Source: Rhodospirillaceae bacterium (GTDB lineage: Bacteria > Pseudomonadota > Alphaproteobacteria > UBA6615). From it: a DNA stretch of 57,638 nt. The position numbers and the translations under genes were made by a program. The stretch is from assembly GCA_018667335.1 (NCBI GenBank), contig JABIVD010000040.1, positions 1 to 57,638 of the forward strand, in the 5' to 3' direction. Of this stretch, positions 9,298 through 17,572 are shown piece after piece (position 1 is the first letter of the stretch; each line of letters begins with the position of its first letter). The notes beneath the pieces are model-generated. The model was not told the origin of the DNA. It was given only the letters and a program-made list of their open reading frames with translations, and did not search any database.

Positions 9298-10169
9298 GCG
9301 CCGCCCCCGGCCTCTTCACTCTCCGTGTCCCTCTCGCGGCCGTAGTGCTTGTAATATTTCTCGGTCACGAGATCGGTTTTGACCACGATACAAACGTCGG
9401 TGGTGTTGAATTGGTGATCAACGACGGCGCCATCACCAACAAAACCGCCGAGCCGCAGATACCCCTTCAAAAGCGGTGGCAACGCGGTCAGTGCCGCCTT
9501 CTTGTCGATCTGATCTTCGGGCAGAAAATCCATGCCCACATGCAGTTCCGGCAGCGCAACGGGGCGCATGACCTCAGGCGCCAGATGGAAATGATGCAGA
9601 TAGCTCAGCGGCAGGGCGAGGCTTTCGGGCTCCACGCCGTGCAGGCTGGCACAGCCGAACATCATGGATATGTCGTAGTGAAAAACAAACTGGGCAATCG
9701 CCGCCCAGAGCAGCTGCATGGTGGGGCGGGCGCGATACTTCTGATCAACGCATGACCGGCCAAGCTCGAGAATCTCACCGGAATAATCCAGCAGCGGGGC
9801 GATGTCGTATTCACCCGCAGTATAGAAGCGCCCAAACTCCCGGGCGCGCTCACCGCGCAGCAAACGGTAGGTCGCGATAATCGTTTCCGGACCTTCTCCA
9901 CGATCCGTGTCGCACACAAGCAAGTGCTCGCACACGTTGTCGAATGGGTCCACGTCGCGCCGAAGACGCTCCATTTCCGCATCCGGCTTGGCCTTCATCT
10001 CGTCGTAGAAAACGCGGTATCGCAACGCCTGAGCCGCCGCGATATCGCTCTCGTCCCGGGCCAGGCGCGCCACGAGCGACCCGGACCCGAGCGACGCCAG
10101 CGCCGCGTCGAGACCTGCAGCGCCCTCTGCCGATCGCTTCGCACCATCACCATCGCGGCGGTCGTTCAT
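9294..10169 (-). CDS. olsB: L-ornithine N-alpha-acyltransferase (OlsB, GNAT superfamily)
   Basis: 291 residues from the ATG at 10169, 34 bases after the fur stop; an in-frame upstream start would run into fur. The family pattern is clear: ALRYRVFYDEM, then VCEHLLVCD, IIATYRLL, EFDI-like ILELGRSCVD, and the MFGCASLHG segment. OlsB transfers a 3-hydroxyacyl chain from acyl-ACP to ornithine. With the overlapping olsA it would make phosphorus-free ornithine lipids. Older annotations call this family a hemolysin. Confidence 0.88.
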   Translation of the reverse strand: MNDRRDGDGAKRSAEGAAGLDAALASLGSGSLVARLARDESDIAAAQALRYRVFYDEMKAKPDAEMERLRRDVDPFDNVCEHLLVCDTDRGEGPETIIATYRLLRGERAREFGRFYTAGEYDIAPLLDYSGEILELGRSCVDQKYRARPTMQLLWAAIAQFVFHYDISMMFGCASLHGVEPESLALPLSYLHHFHLAPEVMRPVALPELHVGMDFLPEDQIDKKAALTALPPLLKGYLRLGGFVGDGAVVDHQFNTTDVCIVVKTDLVTEKYYKHYGRERDTESEEAGGGA

Positions 10170-10203
10170 ACGAATTTCACTTGCATGATTTCGCGGTGGC
10201 CCG

Positions 10204-10632
10204 TCAATCGGCGTCGTCCGCCGCCGCCTGAATGGGCGTCGCGAACAACTCAAGCCGATGATCAATGAGTTCATAGCCGAGATCGTGCGCGATCTTCGTT
10301 TTCAGCGCTTCAATCTCTTTGTTAAAAAATTCAATGACCTTGCCGGTCTTCACATCGATCAGATGATCATGATGATCGTCCTGCACCTCTTCATAGCGTG
10401 CCCGACCATCGCCGAAGTCATGTTTCTCGAGAATATTGGCCTCTTCGAACAGGCGCACTGTCCGGTACACCGTGGCGATCGAGATCCGCGAGTCGAGCAG
10501 GGTGGCGCGGCGATAGACCTGATCGACATCGGGATGATCATCGGCTTCCGACAGCACCCGCGCGATCGTACGGCGCTGCTCCGTCAGCTTAAGCCCACGA
10601 TCCGTGCACAGCTGTTCGATCCTCGACGGCAT
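10204..10632 (-). CDS. fur: Fur family metalloregulator (Fur/Mur type)
   Basis: 142 residues from the ATG at 10632. The winged-helix part has TEQRRTIARVL and SIATVYRTVRLFEEA; the metal-binding half has HHDHLID (His87, His88, Asp89, His90) and FGDGRARYE. It lacks the C-terminal CXXC pairs of E. coli Fur and the HHH motif of Irr, which fits the alphaproteobacterial Fur/Mur branch that often senses manganese. A GTG at 10644 is an alternative start, only five bases after a run of ten G on this strand. Confidence 0.9.
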   Translation of the reverse strand: MPSRIEQLCTDRGLKLTEQRRTIARVLSEADDHPDVDQVYRRATLLDSRISIATVYRTVRLFEEANILEKHDFGDGRARYEEVQDDHHDHLIDVKTGKVIEFFNKEIEALKTKIAHDLGYELIDHRLELFATPIQAAADDAD

Positions 10633-10649
10633 GTTCGCGTTCACGCCCA

Positions 10650-10659
10650 CCCCCCCCCC
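10650..10659 (-). repeat. G10 homopolymer in the fur translation-initiation region
   Basis: Ten consecutive C on the plus strand (G10 in the fur sense), ending 17 bases before the fur ATG and 5 bases before the alternative GTG. This is the longest homopolymer I noticed in the window. Confidence 0.9.
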
Positions 10660-10698
10660 GGTCGACCAGCTATCTGTTTCAGAAACCTTCACACGCGC

Positions 10699-10728
10699 AA
10701 TATAGGCCAAATATCGAGTCACAGCGAA
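10699..10728 (-). promoter_or_regulatory. Candidate fur promoter
   Basis: On the minus strand TTCGCT (10723-10728), an 18-base spacer and TATATT (10699-10704), between the mucR stop and fur. The -10 is good; the -35 is weak. Confidence 0.35.
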
Positions 10729-10750
10729 CATACGCCCCGCAACGCCGAAG

Positions 10751-11155
10751 CTATTTCTTGCCGCGTTTTCCCAAGCCTATCTTTTTCGCCAGTTGGCTGC
10801 GCTTCTTGGCGTAGTTCGGCGCGACCATAGGGTAATCCGCCGCCAGGCCCCAACGCTCGCGATACTGCTCCGGGGTCATGTCATAAGAGGTCTTGAGATG
10901 CCGCTTCAGCATCTTCAGCTTCATCCCGTCCTCAAGACAGACGATATAATCCGCCGTCACCGACTTCTTGATCGGCACCGCCGGAGACGGACGCTGTTGC
11001 GCGCTCGCCGAACCACCGGTGTCGGTAAGGCTGGCATGCACCTGAGCAATCAATTGGGGCAGCTCATTTGCCGGCAGCTTGTTGTTTGACACATGTGCCG
11101 CAACTATATCGGCCGTCAACTTCAACAATTCTGCTGAACTAACCTGTTCACTCAT
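10751..11155 (-). CDS. mucR: MucR/Ros family transcriptional regulator
   Basis: 134 residues from the ATG at 11155, which has GAGG 9 bases upstream. The N-terminal helical oligomerisation region (SSAELLKLTADIVAAHVSNN) and the C-terminal finger domain (ADYIVCLEDG, LKRHL, MTPEQYRERW) are typical. The finger has Cys73, Asp76, His86 and Tyr91 at the spacing of the Cys2His2 ligands of Ros, so two canonical zinc ligands are replaced, as in some rhizobial homologues. MucR proteins silence AT-rich targets and regulate surface polysaccharide, motility and cell-cycle genes. Confidence 0.93.
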   Translation of the reverse strand: MSEQVSSAELLKLTADIVAAHVSNNKLPANELPQLIAQVHASLTDTGGSASAQQRPSPAVPIKKSVTADYIVCLEDGMKLKMLKRHLKTSYDMTPEQYRERWGLAADYPMVAPNYAKKRSQLAKKIGLGKRGKK

Positions 11156-11215
11156 CGGATTTTGCCTCAAGAATGCTTGTAACTGTGACTATACAGCCGA
11201 GTATTTAGTCTCTGT

Positions 11216-11722
11216 TCAGCATTTGTCCAAGTTTTTTCGATCCACAGCCTCGGCACTGCGCGCATACACCAGAGCATCCACCTTCCGGTCGTGCCCGGCG
11301 TAATAGTCGGGCCGAAGACCAACCCGTACAAAACCGACTGATTCATACAGCGCGATCGCCGCCGCATTGCCCACAGCCACCTCGAGCACAACCCGCGTTT
11401 GCGATCCCGAATGCCGAAAAAAAACGTCGAGCAAAGCCTTGGCCACGCCGGAACGGCGAACACCTGGCGCCACACAAAGGGTGAGGATCTCGGCTTCGTT
11501 GTCCAACAATCTGCACACAAGAAGCGCCGACGCTTCTTTCTCGTCATGGCGGGCGGCAAGCGCAAAAGTTGTCGGCATTCCCAGGATCGTGCGAAACGAA
11601 TGCGCTGACCACGGTGTCTCCGGGAGGGGCGCAAAGCAGAGGCCATGAAGCTGCGCAAGATGCTCCGCTGCGGTCGCGGGCGCCTCCTCGATGATCCAGC
11701 CCCGGGCTTCTGTGCGTGCCAA
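11216..11722 (-). CDS. rimI: Ribosomal-protein-alanine N-acetyltransferase RimI
   Basis: 168 residues with the GNAT core: ILTLCVAPGVRRSGVAKALL (acetyl-CoA loop) and ALYESVGFVRVGLRPDYY (C-terminal motif). RimI acetylates the N terminus of ribosomal protein S18. It follows tsaB by 9 bases, the common tsaB-rimI pair. The upstream part (FAPLPETPWSAHSF) is typical of alphaproteobacterial RimI. Confidence 0.9.
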   Translation of the reverse strand: MARTEARGWIIEEAPATAAEHLAQLHGLCFAPLPETPWSAHSFRTILGMPTTFALAARHDEKEASALLVCRLLDNEAEILTLCVAPGVRRSGVAKALLDVFFRHSGSQTRVVLEVAVGNAAAIALYESVGFVRVGLRPDYYAGHDRKVDALVYARSAEAVDRKNLDKC

Positions 11723-11731
11723 TTCCTGCCT

Positions 11732-12439
11732 CTACCCGCGAAGGCGCTGCCGGTCGGCCGCCGGCGGGCTGGTGTCCGGCGGACGCAAGTACATCGGACG
11801 CGGGGGCGTTATGTCCGCGCCCGGTAGTTCACCAAACGCGACGGCCGCAAGGGTCGCGACAGCTGCAGCATCGGCGGCCTGCGTACGCCGAACGATCTGG
11901 TCGAGATGATGATCGGTCGCCTGATCGACAAAGCGCTCAACGGCGTCGCCCACAAGCGTAGCGCCGCCAAGCGATGCGATTTTCTGTTCGACCTCCGCCG
12001 CCCCGACCACCAGAGGTTCGGCAAGCGGAATATCGTCGGAACCGAACGCCTGAATGTAGAAGTCCGCGCGCTTGGTCTCCAGGAGAACAACGACCGGACC
12101 GGTCACACCGTCATTGCGGGCCAGATGGCGGTGCACCTCAAGACTGCCAATCCCCATGACCGGAATGCCAAGTGCCAGGCCGAGGCCGCGCGCGGCGGCG
12201 ATAGCAATACGCAATCCAGTGTAGGCGCCTGGCCCGATGCTGACGGCGACGAGGTCGAGGCTTTCAAAGCCTCCTCCTGTGACGACATCACGCGCCATCG
12301 GCATGAGCGCCTCGGCATGGCCGCGGTCCATTGCCTCCCAACGCCGGCTCGCAATCACACCGCCCGCCCACAACGCGGCGGAACAGGCTGCTCCGGCTGC
12401 GTCCAGGGCTAGGATGGTCGGGTCGGAAGTCGTGATCAT
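11732..12439 (-). CDS. tsaB: tRNA threonylcarbamoyladenosine biosynthesis protein TsaB
   Basis: 235 residues from the ATG at 12439 (AGGA 4 bases upstream). The ASKHA-fold N terminus ILALDAAGAACSAAL and the VSIGPGAYTGLRIAIAAARGL segment are diagnostic. TsaB is the scaffold subunit with TsaD and TsaE in t6A37 synthesis. The tail PPRPMYLRPPD matches the usual TsaB end. It is the first gene of the leftward housekeeping block and is divergent from the dipeptidase gene. Confidence 0.94.
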   Translation of the reverse strand: MITTSDPTILALDAAGAACSAALWAGGVIASRRWEAMDRGHAEALMPMARDVVTGGGFESLDLVAVSIGPGAYTGLRIAIAAARGLGLALGIPVMGIGSLEVHRHLARNDGVTGPVVVLLETKRADFYIQAFGSDDIPLAEPLVVGAAEVEQKIASLGGATLVGDAVERFVDQATDHHLDQIVRRTQAADAAAVATLAAVAFGELPGADITPPRPMYLRPPDTSPPAADRQRLRG

Positions 12440-12522
12440 TTTCCTGCTTTTCAGCGAATCCGTGCTCGGGTCTAGCATCGCGCGCCGGTCACGGCAAAGG
12501 TGGCCCGCCGGAGGACTTCTCA

Positions 12523-13098
12523 ATGGACGAACCCAAAACGCACCGTGCGGCATATGTGGAAATTGATCCGTCAGCCTACAACGTCGACATCCATCTGGCC
12601 TACGCGACCGCCGATAATTTTACCGGGCAACCGGTCTACACGAACGCACACTGTTTCCTGCATGAGGATGCCGCGGAGCATCTGGCGCGCGCAATCGAGC
12701 TCGCCGGACGCCTCGGCTATCGGATGCTGGTTTTCGACGCCCTGCGGCCGAGCGAAGCACAGTGGGCCTTGTGGAATCACACGCCCGACCCCGACTTCCT
12801 GGCCGACCCGCGGCGTGGGTCACCTCACAGCCGCGGTGTTGCAGTGGACCTGACCTTGATCGACGATGCCGGCTTACCCCTCGATATGGGCACCCACTTC
12901 GATGCGTTCACCCCCCTTTCCCATCACGGCGCGGACGTGTCCCCCGATGCGCAGCGCAACCGGCATCTGCTGCTCGGCATCATGTCCACCGCCGGGTGGG
13001 ATTTTTATTCGAAGGAATGGTGGCACTTTCAATTGTTCGACCCACGGCGCTACCCGTTGGTGGAAGATCGTGACCTCGACAAGCCGATGATGAGTTAG
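12523..13098 (+). CDS. ddpX: D-alanyl-D-alanine dipeptidase (VanX/DdpX family)
   Basis: 191 residues, a little shorter than VanX. Zinc and catalytic residues are in place: Arg75 in DALRP, SPHSRGVAVD (His102, Asp109), Glu165 and His168 in EWWHF. The family hydrolyses D-Ala-D-Ala, in resistance (VanX) or recycling (DdpX). No vanA, vanH or vanRS genes are nearby, so peptidoglycan recycling is more likely than resistance. A strong GGAGG lies 8 bases before the ATG. I see no signal peptide, so a cytoplasmic location is expected. Confidence 0.88.
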   Translation: MDEPKTHRAAYVEIDPSAYNVDIHLAYATADNFTGQPVYTNAHCFLHEDAAEHLARAIELAGRLGYRMLVFDALRPSEAQWALWNHTPDPDFLADPRRGSPHSRGVAVDLTLIDDAGLPLDMGTHFDAFTPLSHHGADVSPDAQRNRHLLLGIMSTAGWDFYSKEWWHFQLFDPRRYPLVEDRDLDKPMMS

Positions 13099-13133
13099 AT
13101 TCGGCCAAATGGCCTTGCGGCGCAAATGCGCCC

Positions 13134-13145
13134 AACGTTAACGTT
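13134..13145. promoter_or_regulatory. 12-bp perfect palindrome upstream of the polysaccharide deacetylase
   Basis: AACGTTAACGTT, self-complementary, in the 97-base gap before the deacetylase. The inner CGTTAACGTT recurs exactly at 16094-16103 upstream of the cyclase gene. Possible operator. Confidence 0.35.
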
Positions 13146-13195
13146 CCGGAAGCAATACAGGCTGTCTCATGTTGCCCCGGACCGTGGAGACGCAC

Positions 13196-14248
13196 GTGAC
13201 CAGACGAGCACTCAATTTGTTGAAACGACGCGCGCAAACAGCAATATCCGCGATACTGGCGGCGGCAGCCGTCTGGCTGTCCTTGTCCGGGCCTGCAGGT
13301 GCGGCCGATTCGGCCGTCATCCTGATGTATCACCGGTTTGGCGAAAGCGCTTTTCCATCAACCAATATCCGTCTCGCCCAGTTCGAGGCACATATCGCGG
13401 AACTCGCCTCCGGGCCCTATACCGTGATGTCCGTGCCCGACATCGTGGCGGCGATCCGCGAAGGCCGGGAGCTCCCCGACCGGACCGTGGGGATCACGAT
13501 CGACGATGGGTATCGCTCGATTTACACCGAGGCATGGCCCCGGCTGCGGCGCGCCGGATTTCCGTTCACGGTGTTCGTGTCAACCGACCCGGTCGACCGT
13601 GGATTCTCCGACTTCATGGACTGGGAACAGGTGCGTGAACTGCACGAGGCGGGCGTGACCATCGGTGGGCACACGGCCACACATCTGCACATGGCCGCGA
13701 ACTCGGTCGAGCGCAACGAATCCGACCTGGCCTTGTCGAATGCACGTTATGTCAGTGAACTCGGCGCCGTGCCCGAACTTTTCGCCTATCCATTCGGTGA
13801 AGCCAGCACCCGGGTGGAACGCATCGTTCGGGACGCCGGATACGCGACGGCCTTCGGCCAGCATTCCGGCCCGTCCGACGCCTCAGCCGACCCGTACTAC
13901 ATGCCCCGCTTTGCCCTGAACGAGGCCTTCGGTGACATGGATCGTTTCCGGCTGGTGACGAATGCGCTGTCGATTCCCCATACCGACATGACGCCGGCCA
14001 ACCCCACGTTGACCCAAAACCCGCCCATCTTCGGCTTCACCCGGGCGGCGGATTCGCCGCCAATCAAAGGGCTCGCATGCTATGCCGCAGATCAGGGACA
14101 GGTTCGCGTTGAGGAAATCGGGCCGCGGATCGAGGTGCGGATGGACGATCCATTTCCAACCGGCCGGGCCCGGATCAACTGCACCGGTCTGGGGCCTGAC
14201 GGGCGCTGGCATTGGCTTGGGATGCAGTACTACGTGCCACGATCCTAG
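13196..14248 (+). CDS. Secreted polysaccharide deacetylase (NodB domain)
   Basis: 350 residues from the GTG at 13196, preceded by GGAGA; an ATG at 13169 is the alternative. A hydrophobic stretch at about residues 16-36 ending SGPAGA looks like a signal peptide. The NodB domain has Asp103-Asp104 in TIDDGYRS and His159/His163 in GGHTATHLH, the metal and catalytic set of carbohydrate esterase family 4. After about residue 255 there is an extra C-terminal region I do not recognise. The likely substrate is an N-acetylated cell-wall or exopolysaccharide glycan. Confidence 0.85.
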   Translation: MTRRALNLLKRRAQTAISAILAAAAVWLSLSGPAGAADSAVILMYHRFGESAFPSTNIRLAQFEAHIAELASGPYTVMSVPDIVAAIREGRELPDRTVGITIDDGYRSIYTEAWPRLRRAGFPFTVFVSTDPVDRGFSDFMDWEQVRELHEAGVTIGGHTATHLHMAANSVERNESDLALSNARYVSELGAVPELFAYPFGEASTRVERIVRDAGYATAFGQHSGPSDASADPYYMPRFALNEAFGDMDRFRLVTNALSIPHTDMTPANPTLTQNPPIFGFTRAADSPPIKGLACYAADQGQVRVEEIGPRIEVRMDDPFPTGRARINCTGLGPDGRWHWLGMQYYVPRS

Positions 14249-14312
14249 GAACCGCCCTGCCGATCGCAACCGCGAACAAAGACCCCCGGTTCCGGTCGTC
14301 TGCGTTGGGCGT

Positions 14313-15329
14313 TTACCGTGATGCGATTCCATCGCGGCCGACGTCGAACGGCTCGCTCGACAATTGCGCGACCTCGAAGTCATCGAGCTGATTCGTTCTG
14401 ATCAACCCAAGCAACGCATCAACATACGCTTCCCGGCGCTCGGAGTAGCTGATGAGTGTCTGTGCAAGTTCACCTGCGTTGAGCTGCGTGTCGCGCGCGC
14501 GCATCTGCGCGCGGGTTACCCGGTAATCTTCATAGGCATAGTGACGGTTGAGATTGACCACATAGCTGCGGACGCTGTCGAGCAGACTGTCGAAAGCGCG
14601 AACTTCGAAACGTTCCCCATCCGCGCGTTCCGCGGGAACGAAACCCGTCCCAACGCTCCAGGCGCGCTGCCCATAAAGGGCGTTGCCATCGCGCGCGAAG
14701 CGGGACCGACCCCATCCACTTTCCTCGATCGCCTGGGCCAAAGCCAGCGTCGGTGAGACGGTATCCACACGCCGCAACAGGGCCGCAAAATCACCCGGCG
14801 CCGCATCATATTTCTCGGCGAGCCGGTCGAGCCAGTCCTGGTCGTCATCCGACAATTCGTGGCCGGAAATAATCTGTTCTTCCAGATCAATAAGACGGCG
14901 GCGCTCCAGCCGAACTTCCTCATTTGCCTTCAGGATCAAAGGAAGAACCGTGCGAATAAACGTGCGCTTACGCGCCTCGACGACCATCTGATCATCGAAA
15001 TCTTCAGGCAATGATTCAACCAACAGACGCGGCACGCGCGAATCACCACGCCTTATCTGCCGAAGCGCATACCCGGTATCGTCGAGCACATCATGCAAGC
15101 TATCGGCAGAGGTGACCTCAACCATATCGTCATGGATGTCGGCAAACTGCGGGCGCGTAGGCGCAGGCGTAAAATCGACCTGCGGCAACGCGACCCAATC
15201 AAGTGCCGCGCGCGCGCGCTGATCAACGGAAAATCCGGCCACGGCGCCATAAAGCATGGCGGCGCCAACGGCGGAAACCGTGAAAGCAGTGCGCTTGTTT
15301 TTACGGAAGTTACGAATGATGCCCCTCAT
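14313..15329 (-). CDS. Bax-like glucosaminidase (peptidoglycan hydrolase)
   Basis: 338 residues from the ATG at 15329, with GGGGAG 9 bases upstream. One N-terminal membrane segment (about 14-34) is followed by the Bax/FlgJ-type domain: RTFIRTVLPLILKANEEV, then LALAQAIEESGWGRSRFA with catalytic Glu203, GNALYGQRAW, and YVVNLNRHYAYEDYR. The family cleaves the glycan strand beta-N-acetylglucosaminyl linkage. It is probably periplasmic and anchored. It converges on the deacetylase gene. Confidence 0.87.
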   Translation of the reverse strand: MRGIIRNFRKNKRTAFTVSAVGAAMLYGAVAGFSVDQRARAALDWVALPQVDFTPAPTRPQFADIHDDMVEVTSADSLHDVLDDTGYALRQIRRGDSRVPRLLVESLPEDFDDQMVVEARKRTFIRTVLPLILKANEEVRLERRRLIDLEEQIISGHELSDDDQDWLDRLAEKYDAAPGDFAALLRRVDTVSPTLALAQAIEESGWGRSRFARDGNALYGQRAWSVGTGFVPAERADGERFEVRAFDSLLDSVRSYVVNLNRHYAYEDYRVTRAQMRARDTQLNAGELAQTLISYSERREAYVDALLGLIRTNQLDDFEVAQLSSEPFDVGRDGIASR

Positions 15330-15458
15330 TTCGACACGCTCCCCCACGTTGCCGCGGGCCAGGGGCGTATAAACTTTTATGAGTATTCAAAGTGTTCGGC
15401 AAGCCGCGATTTGACGCCGGCCCGCGCATCCATTCCTCGAATTTTTAACGAAACGCCG

Positions 15459-16013
15459 CTAGGCGACGGCCTGAACCTCTTCCACTTCAGGCACGTAGTG
15501 CCGGAGAAGGTTTTCGATGCCCATTTTCAGGGTCGCCGTTGAACTCGGGCAGCCGGCGCACGCACCCTGCATGGTCAGGAAAACAACACCGTCCTCGAAG
15601 CCGTGAAATACGATATCGCCGCCATCCATCGCCACGGCGGGCCGCACGCGCGTGTCGAGCAACTCGACGATCTGCGCGACCACCTCTTGATTCTCGCCAT
15701 CGCCGGCCGCGTGCGCCGGGCCAGCGGCCTCGCGCATCGCCAGATCGCCCGATGTGTAATGTTCCATGATCGCGCCGAGTACGGCCGGCTTCAGGACCTG
15801 CCATTCGGCTTCCGGCGCCTTCGTCACGGTGACGAAATCGCTGCCGAGAAAAACCGCCGTCACCTCGGGCACCGTGAACAGGCGCATCGCCAGGGGTGAC
15901 GTATCGGCGCTCTCCCGGTTGGGGAAGTCGGCCGTGCCCTCAGCAAGCACCTCGCTCCCCGGAAGGAACTTCAGGGTCGCGGGATTGGGTGTCTCTTCGG
16001 TCTGGATAAACAT
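15459..16013 (-). CDS. Nfu-type iron-sulfur cluster carrier
   Basis: 184 residues. The N-terminal Nfu_N domain (TEETPNPATLKFLPG, then GVxxVFLGSDFVTV-like) is followed by a NifU C-terminal domain with VRPAVAMDGGDI and the cluster-binding GACAGCPSS (Cys152, Cys155). Such proteins carry Fe-S clusters to client enzymes such as MiaB, encoded in this window. This two-domain form is common in alphaproteobacteria and mitochondria. In related genomes it sits close to tsaB; here three envelope genes lie between them. Confidence 0.93.
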   Translation of the reverse strand: MFIQTEETPNPATLKFLPGSEVLAEGTADFPNRESADTSPLAMRLFTVPEVTAVFLGSDFVTVTKAPEAEWQVLKPAVLGAIMEHYTSGDLAMREAAGPAHAAGDGENQEVVAQIVELLDTRVRPAVAMDGGDIVFHGFEDGVVFLTMQGACAGCPSSTATLKMGIENLLRHYVPEVEEVQAVA

Positions 16014-16250
16014 CCGGTACCTTGCCTCTTAGCCTGTTGAAACCACATTCAACGCGTGGCCGGGAACCCGTGTTAACGAATCCTGTGATGGAGCGTTAAC
16101 GTTTTCTACCAATCGGGCCTTGTTCGAAAGGGAATTTGGTCAGATTTCCGGAATAATCAAGTCCTGATTTGCCCCGCTCTTGGTTAATACAAAGCCCCAG
16201 TACGGTTAATCCGGCCGTCGCCAAAGTGGCGAACACAGCAAGAACATCCT
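16014..16250. promoter_or_regulatory. 237-base divergent intergenic region with paired GTTAA motifs
   Basis: Between the Nfu gene (minus) and the cyclase gene (plus). GTTAACG occurs at 16072 and 16095 and GGTTAAT at 16182 and 16204, each pair 22-23 bases apart (about two helical turns). One copy lies in CGTTAACGTT, shared with 13136-13145. No clear promoter hexamer pair is visible and no gene is seen here. Confidence 0.35.
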
Positions 16251-17549
16251 ATGTTTGCCGCATGTCGGCGAATGCTTTTGAAAACCCGAACGTTGGAACG
16301 ACCCCCTGTGGATAGCGAAACACTTGTGTCCCAGAATCGCGTACCCGAGAGCCTGGCAACGGGCTTGCCGGACCCGAATTATGATTGCCCCGTGTTCGAA
16401 TGGATCGAGAATTTCGGGCGTTACGCGGATTCGCTGCCCACGCTGGTCGGTGAGGTCGGGCGGCGTTTCCAGGATTGCGGCCTGCCGCTGGCCCGTCTCA
16501 GCATCGTGATCCGGACCCTGCACCCGCAGATCGCCGCAGCCGGATTCGCGTGGAACGGCGAGACAGGCGAAATGGCCGAGTTCGCGGCCGACCATCAATC
16601 CCAGTCGAGCGAATCCTTTCAGCGCAGCCCTGTGCGTCTCGTGTTCGAGGGCTCCCCCGGCCTGCGTCGCCGGCTGCTGGATCCGGACTGCCCGCGCGAC
16701 TTCCCGATCCTCGAGGAGCTCGCGGCCGATGGCGTTACTGATTATCTGATTTTGCCGATCCCGTTTTCCAACGGGCGAACCTACGCCTGCTCCTGGGCAA
16801 CCAAGGCGCCCGATGGTTTTCCCGACGCCGCGATTGAGCGCATCACCCAACTCATGCCCGCCTTCTCCCTGGTGCTCGAAATTCTCGCCGTGCGCATGAT
16901 CTCGCGCAATCTGATGGACACCTATCTGGGCCACAGCGCGGGCGAACGTGTGCTCCAGGGCGAGATCTATCGCGGGGTGAACGAGACCATCGAATCCGTC
17001 ATCTGGATTTCGGATCTGCGAAGCTTCACCCGCATGTCGGATGAATTCGCGCCGCCGGTGATGCTGGGAATTTTGAATGACCATTTCGAACGTGTGGTCG
17101 GAGCCATCGCCGATCACGGCGGCGAAGTGCTGAAGTTTATGGGCGATTCCGTGCTCGCGATTTTCCCCGTCGACCCCGGCCTTGGCCCTCAGCCGGCCGT
17201 GGACGCCGCGATCAAAGCCGTCCGGGACGCCACAACAAGGATCGAAAAGGGAAACGCCGCGCGGCGCGAGAAGGGCCTGGTCGAAATCGGCTTCGGAATC
17301 GCACTGCATCACGGCAATGTCGTCTACGGCAATATCGGCGCGCCCGACCGGCTGGACTTCACCGTGATCGGTCCGGCGGTCAATCAGACGGCGCGAATCG
17401 AGGCGCTGTGCCGCACCCTTAGCCGGCCCGTTCTGGTCTCGCAACGCATCGCCGATGCCGCACAATCGGAGCTCGTGTCGCTCGGCTTCCAGGCCCTGCG
17501 CGGTGTGCGCGAACCCCAGGAGATTTTCACCCTGCCGGAATACGCCTGA
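16251..17549 (+). CDS. Class III adenylate cyclase
   Basis: 432 residues. The last 190 or so form the nucleotide cyclase domain: metal Asp255 in WISDLRSFTRM, metal Asp299 in KFMGDSVLAIF, adenine-specifying Lys295 and the Asp of LDFTVIG, and transition-state Asn/Arg in NQTARIE. All expected catalytic residues are present, so it should make cAMP. The first 220 residues form a sensor-like domain I cannot name, without obvious membrane segments. Starts at 16275 (ATG) or 16308 (GTG) are also possible. It is monocistronic, facing trpS. Confidence 0.88.
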   Translation: MFAACRRMLLKTRTLERPPVDSETLVSQNRVPESLATGLPDPNYDCPVFEWIENFGRYADSLPTLVGEVGRRFQDCGLPLARLSIVIRTLHPQIAAAGFAWNGETGEMAEFAADHQSQSSESFQRSPVRLVFEGSPGLRRRLLDPDCPRDFPILEELAADGVTDYLILPIPFSNGRTYACSWATKAPDGFPDAAIERITQLMPAFSLVLEILAVRMISRNLMDTYLGHSAGERVLQGEIYRGVNETIESVIWISDLRSFTRMSDEFAPPVMLGILNDHFERVVGAIADHGGEVLKFMGDSVLAIFPVDPGLGPQPAVDAAIKAVRDATTRIEKGNAARREKGLVEIGFGIALHHGNVVYGNIGAPDRLDFTVIGPAVNQTARIEALCRTLSRPVLVSQRIADAAQSELVSLGFQALRGVREPQEIFTLPEYA

Positions 17550-17572
17550 CGGCGTGCGCGAAACGCCCCAAT

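Noticed and set aside
12523-13098. Vancomycin-resistance gene vanX
   Set aside because: No vanA, vanH, vanS or vanR homologues nearby; Gram-negative DdpX-type recycling is the simpler reading.
16206-17465. 419-codon open frame on the minus strand opposite the cyclase
   Set aside because: Antisense shadow of a gene with all catalytic motifs; its translation has no recognisable domain, and GC-rich DNA commonly gives such frames.
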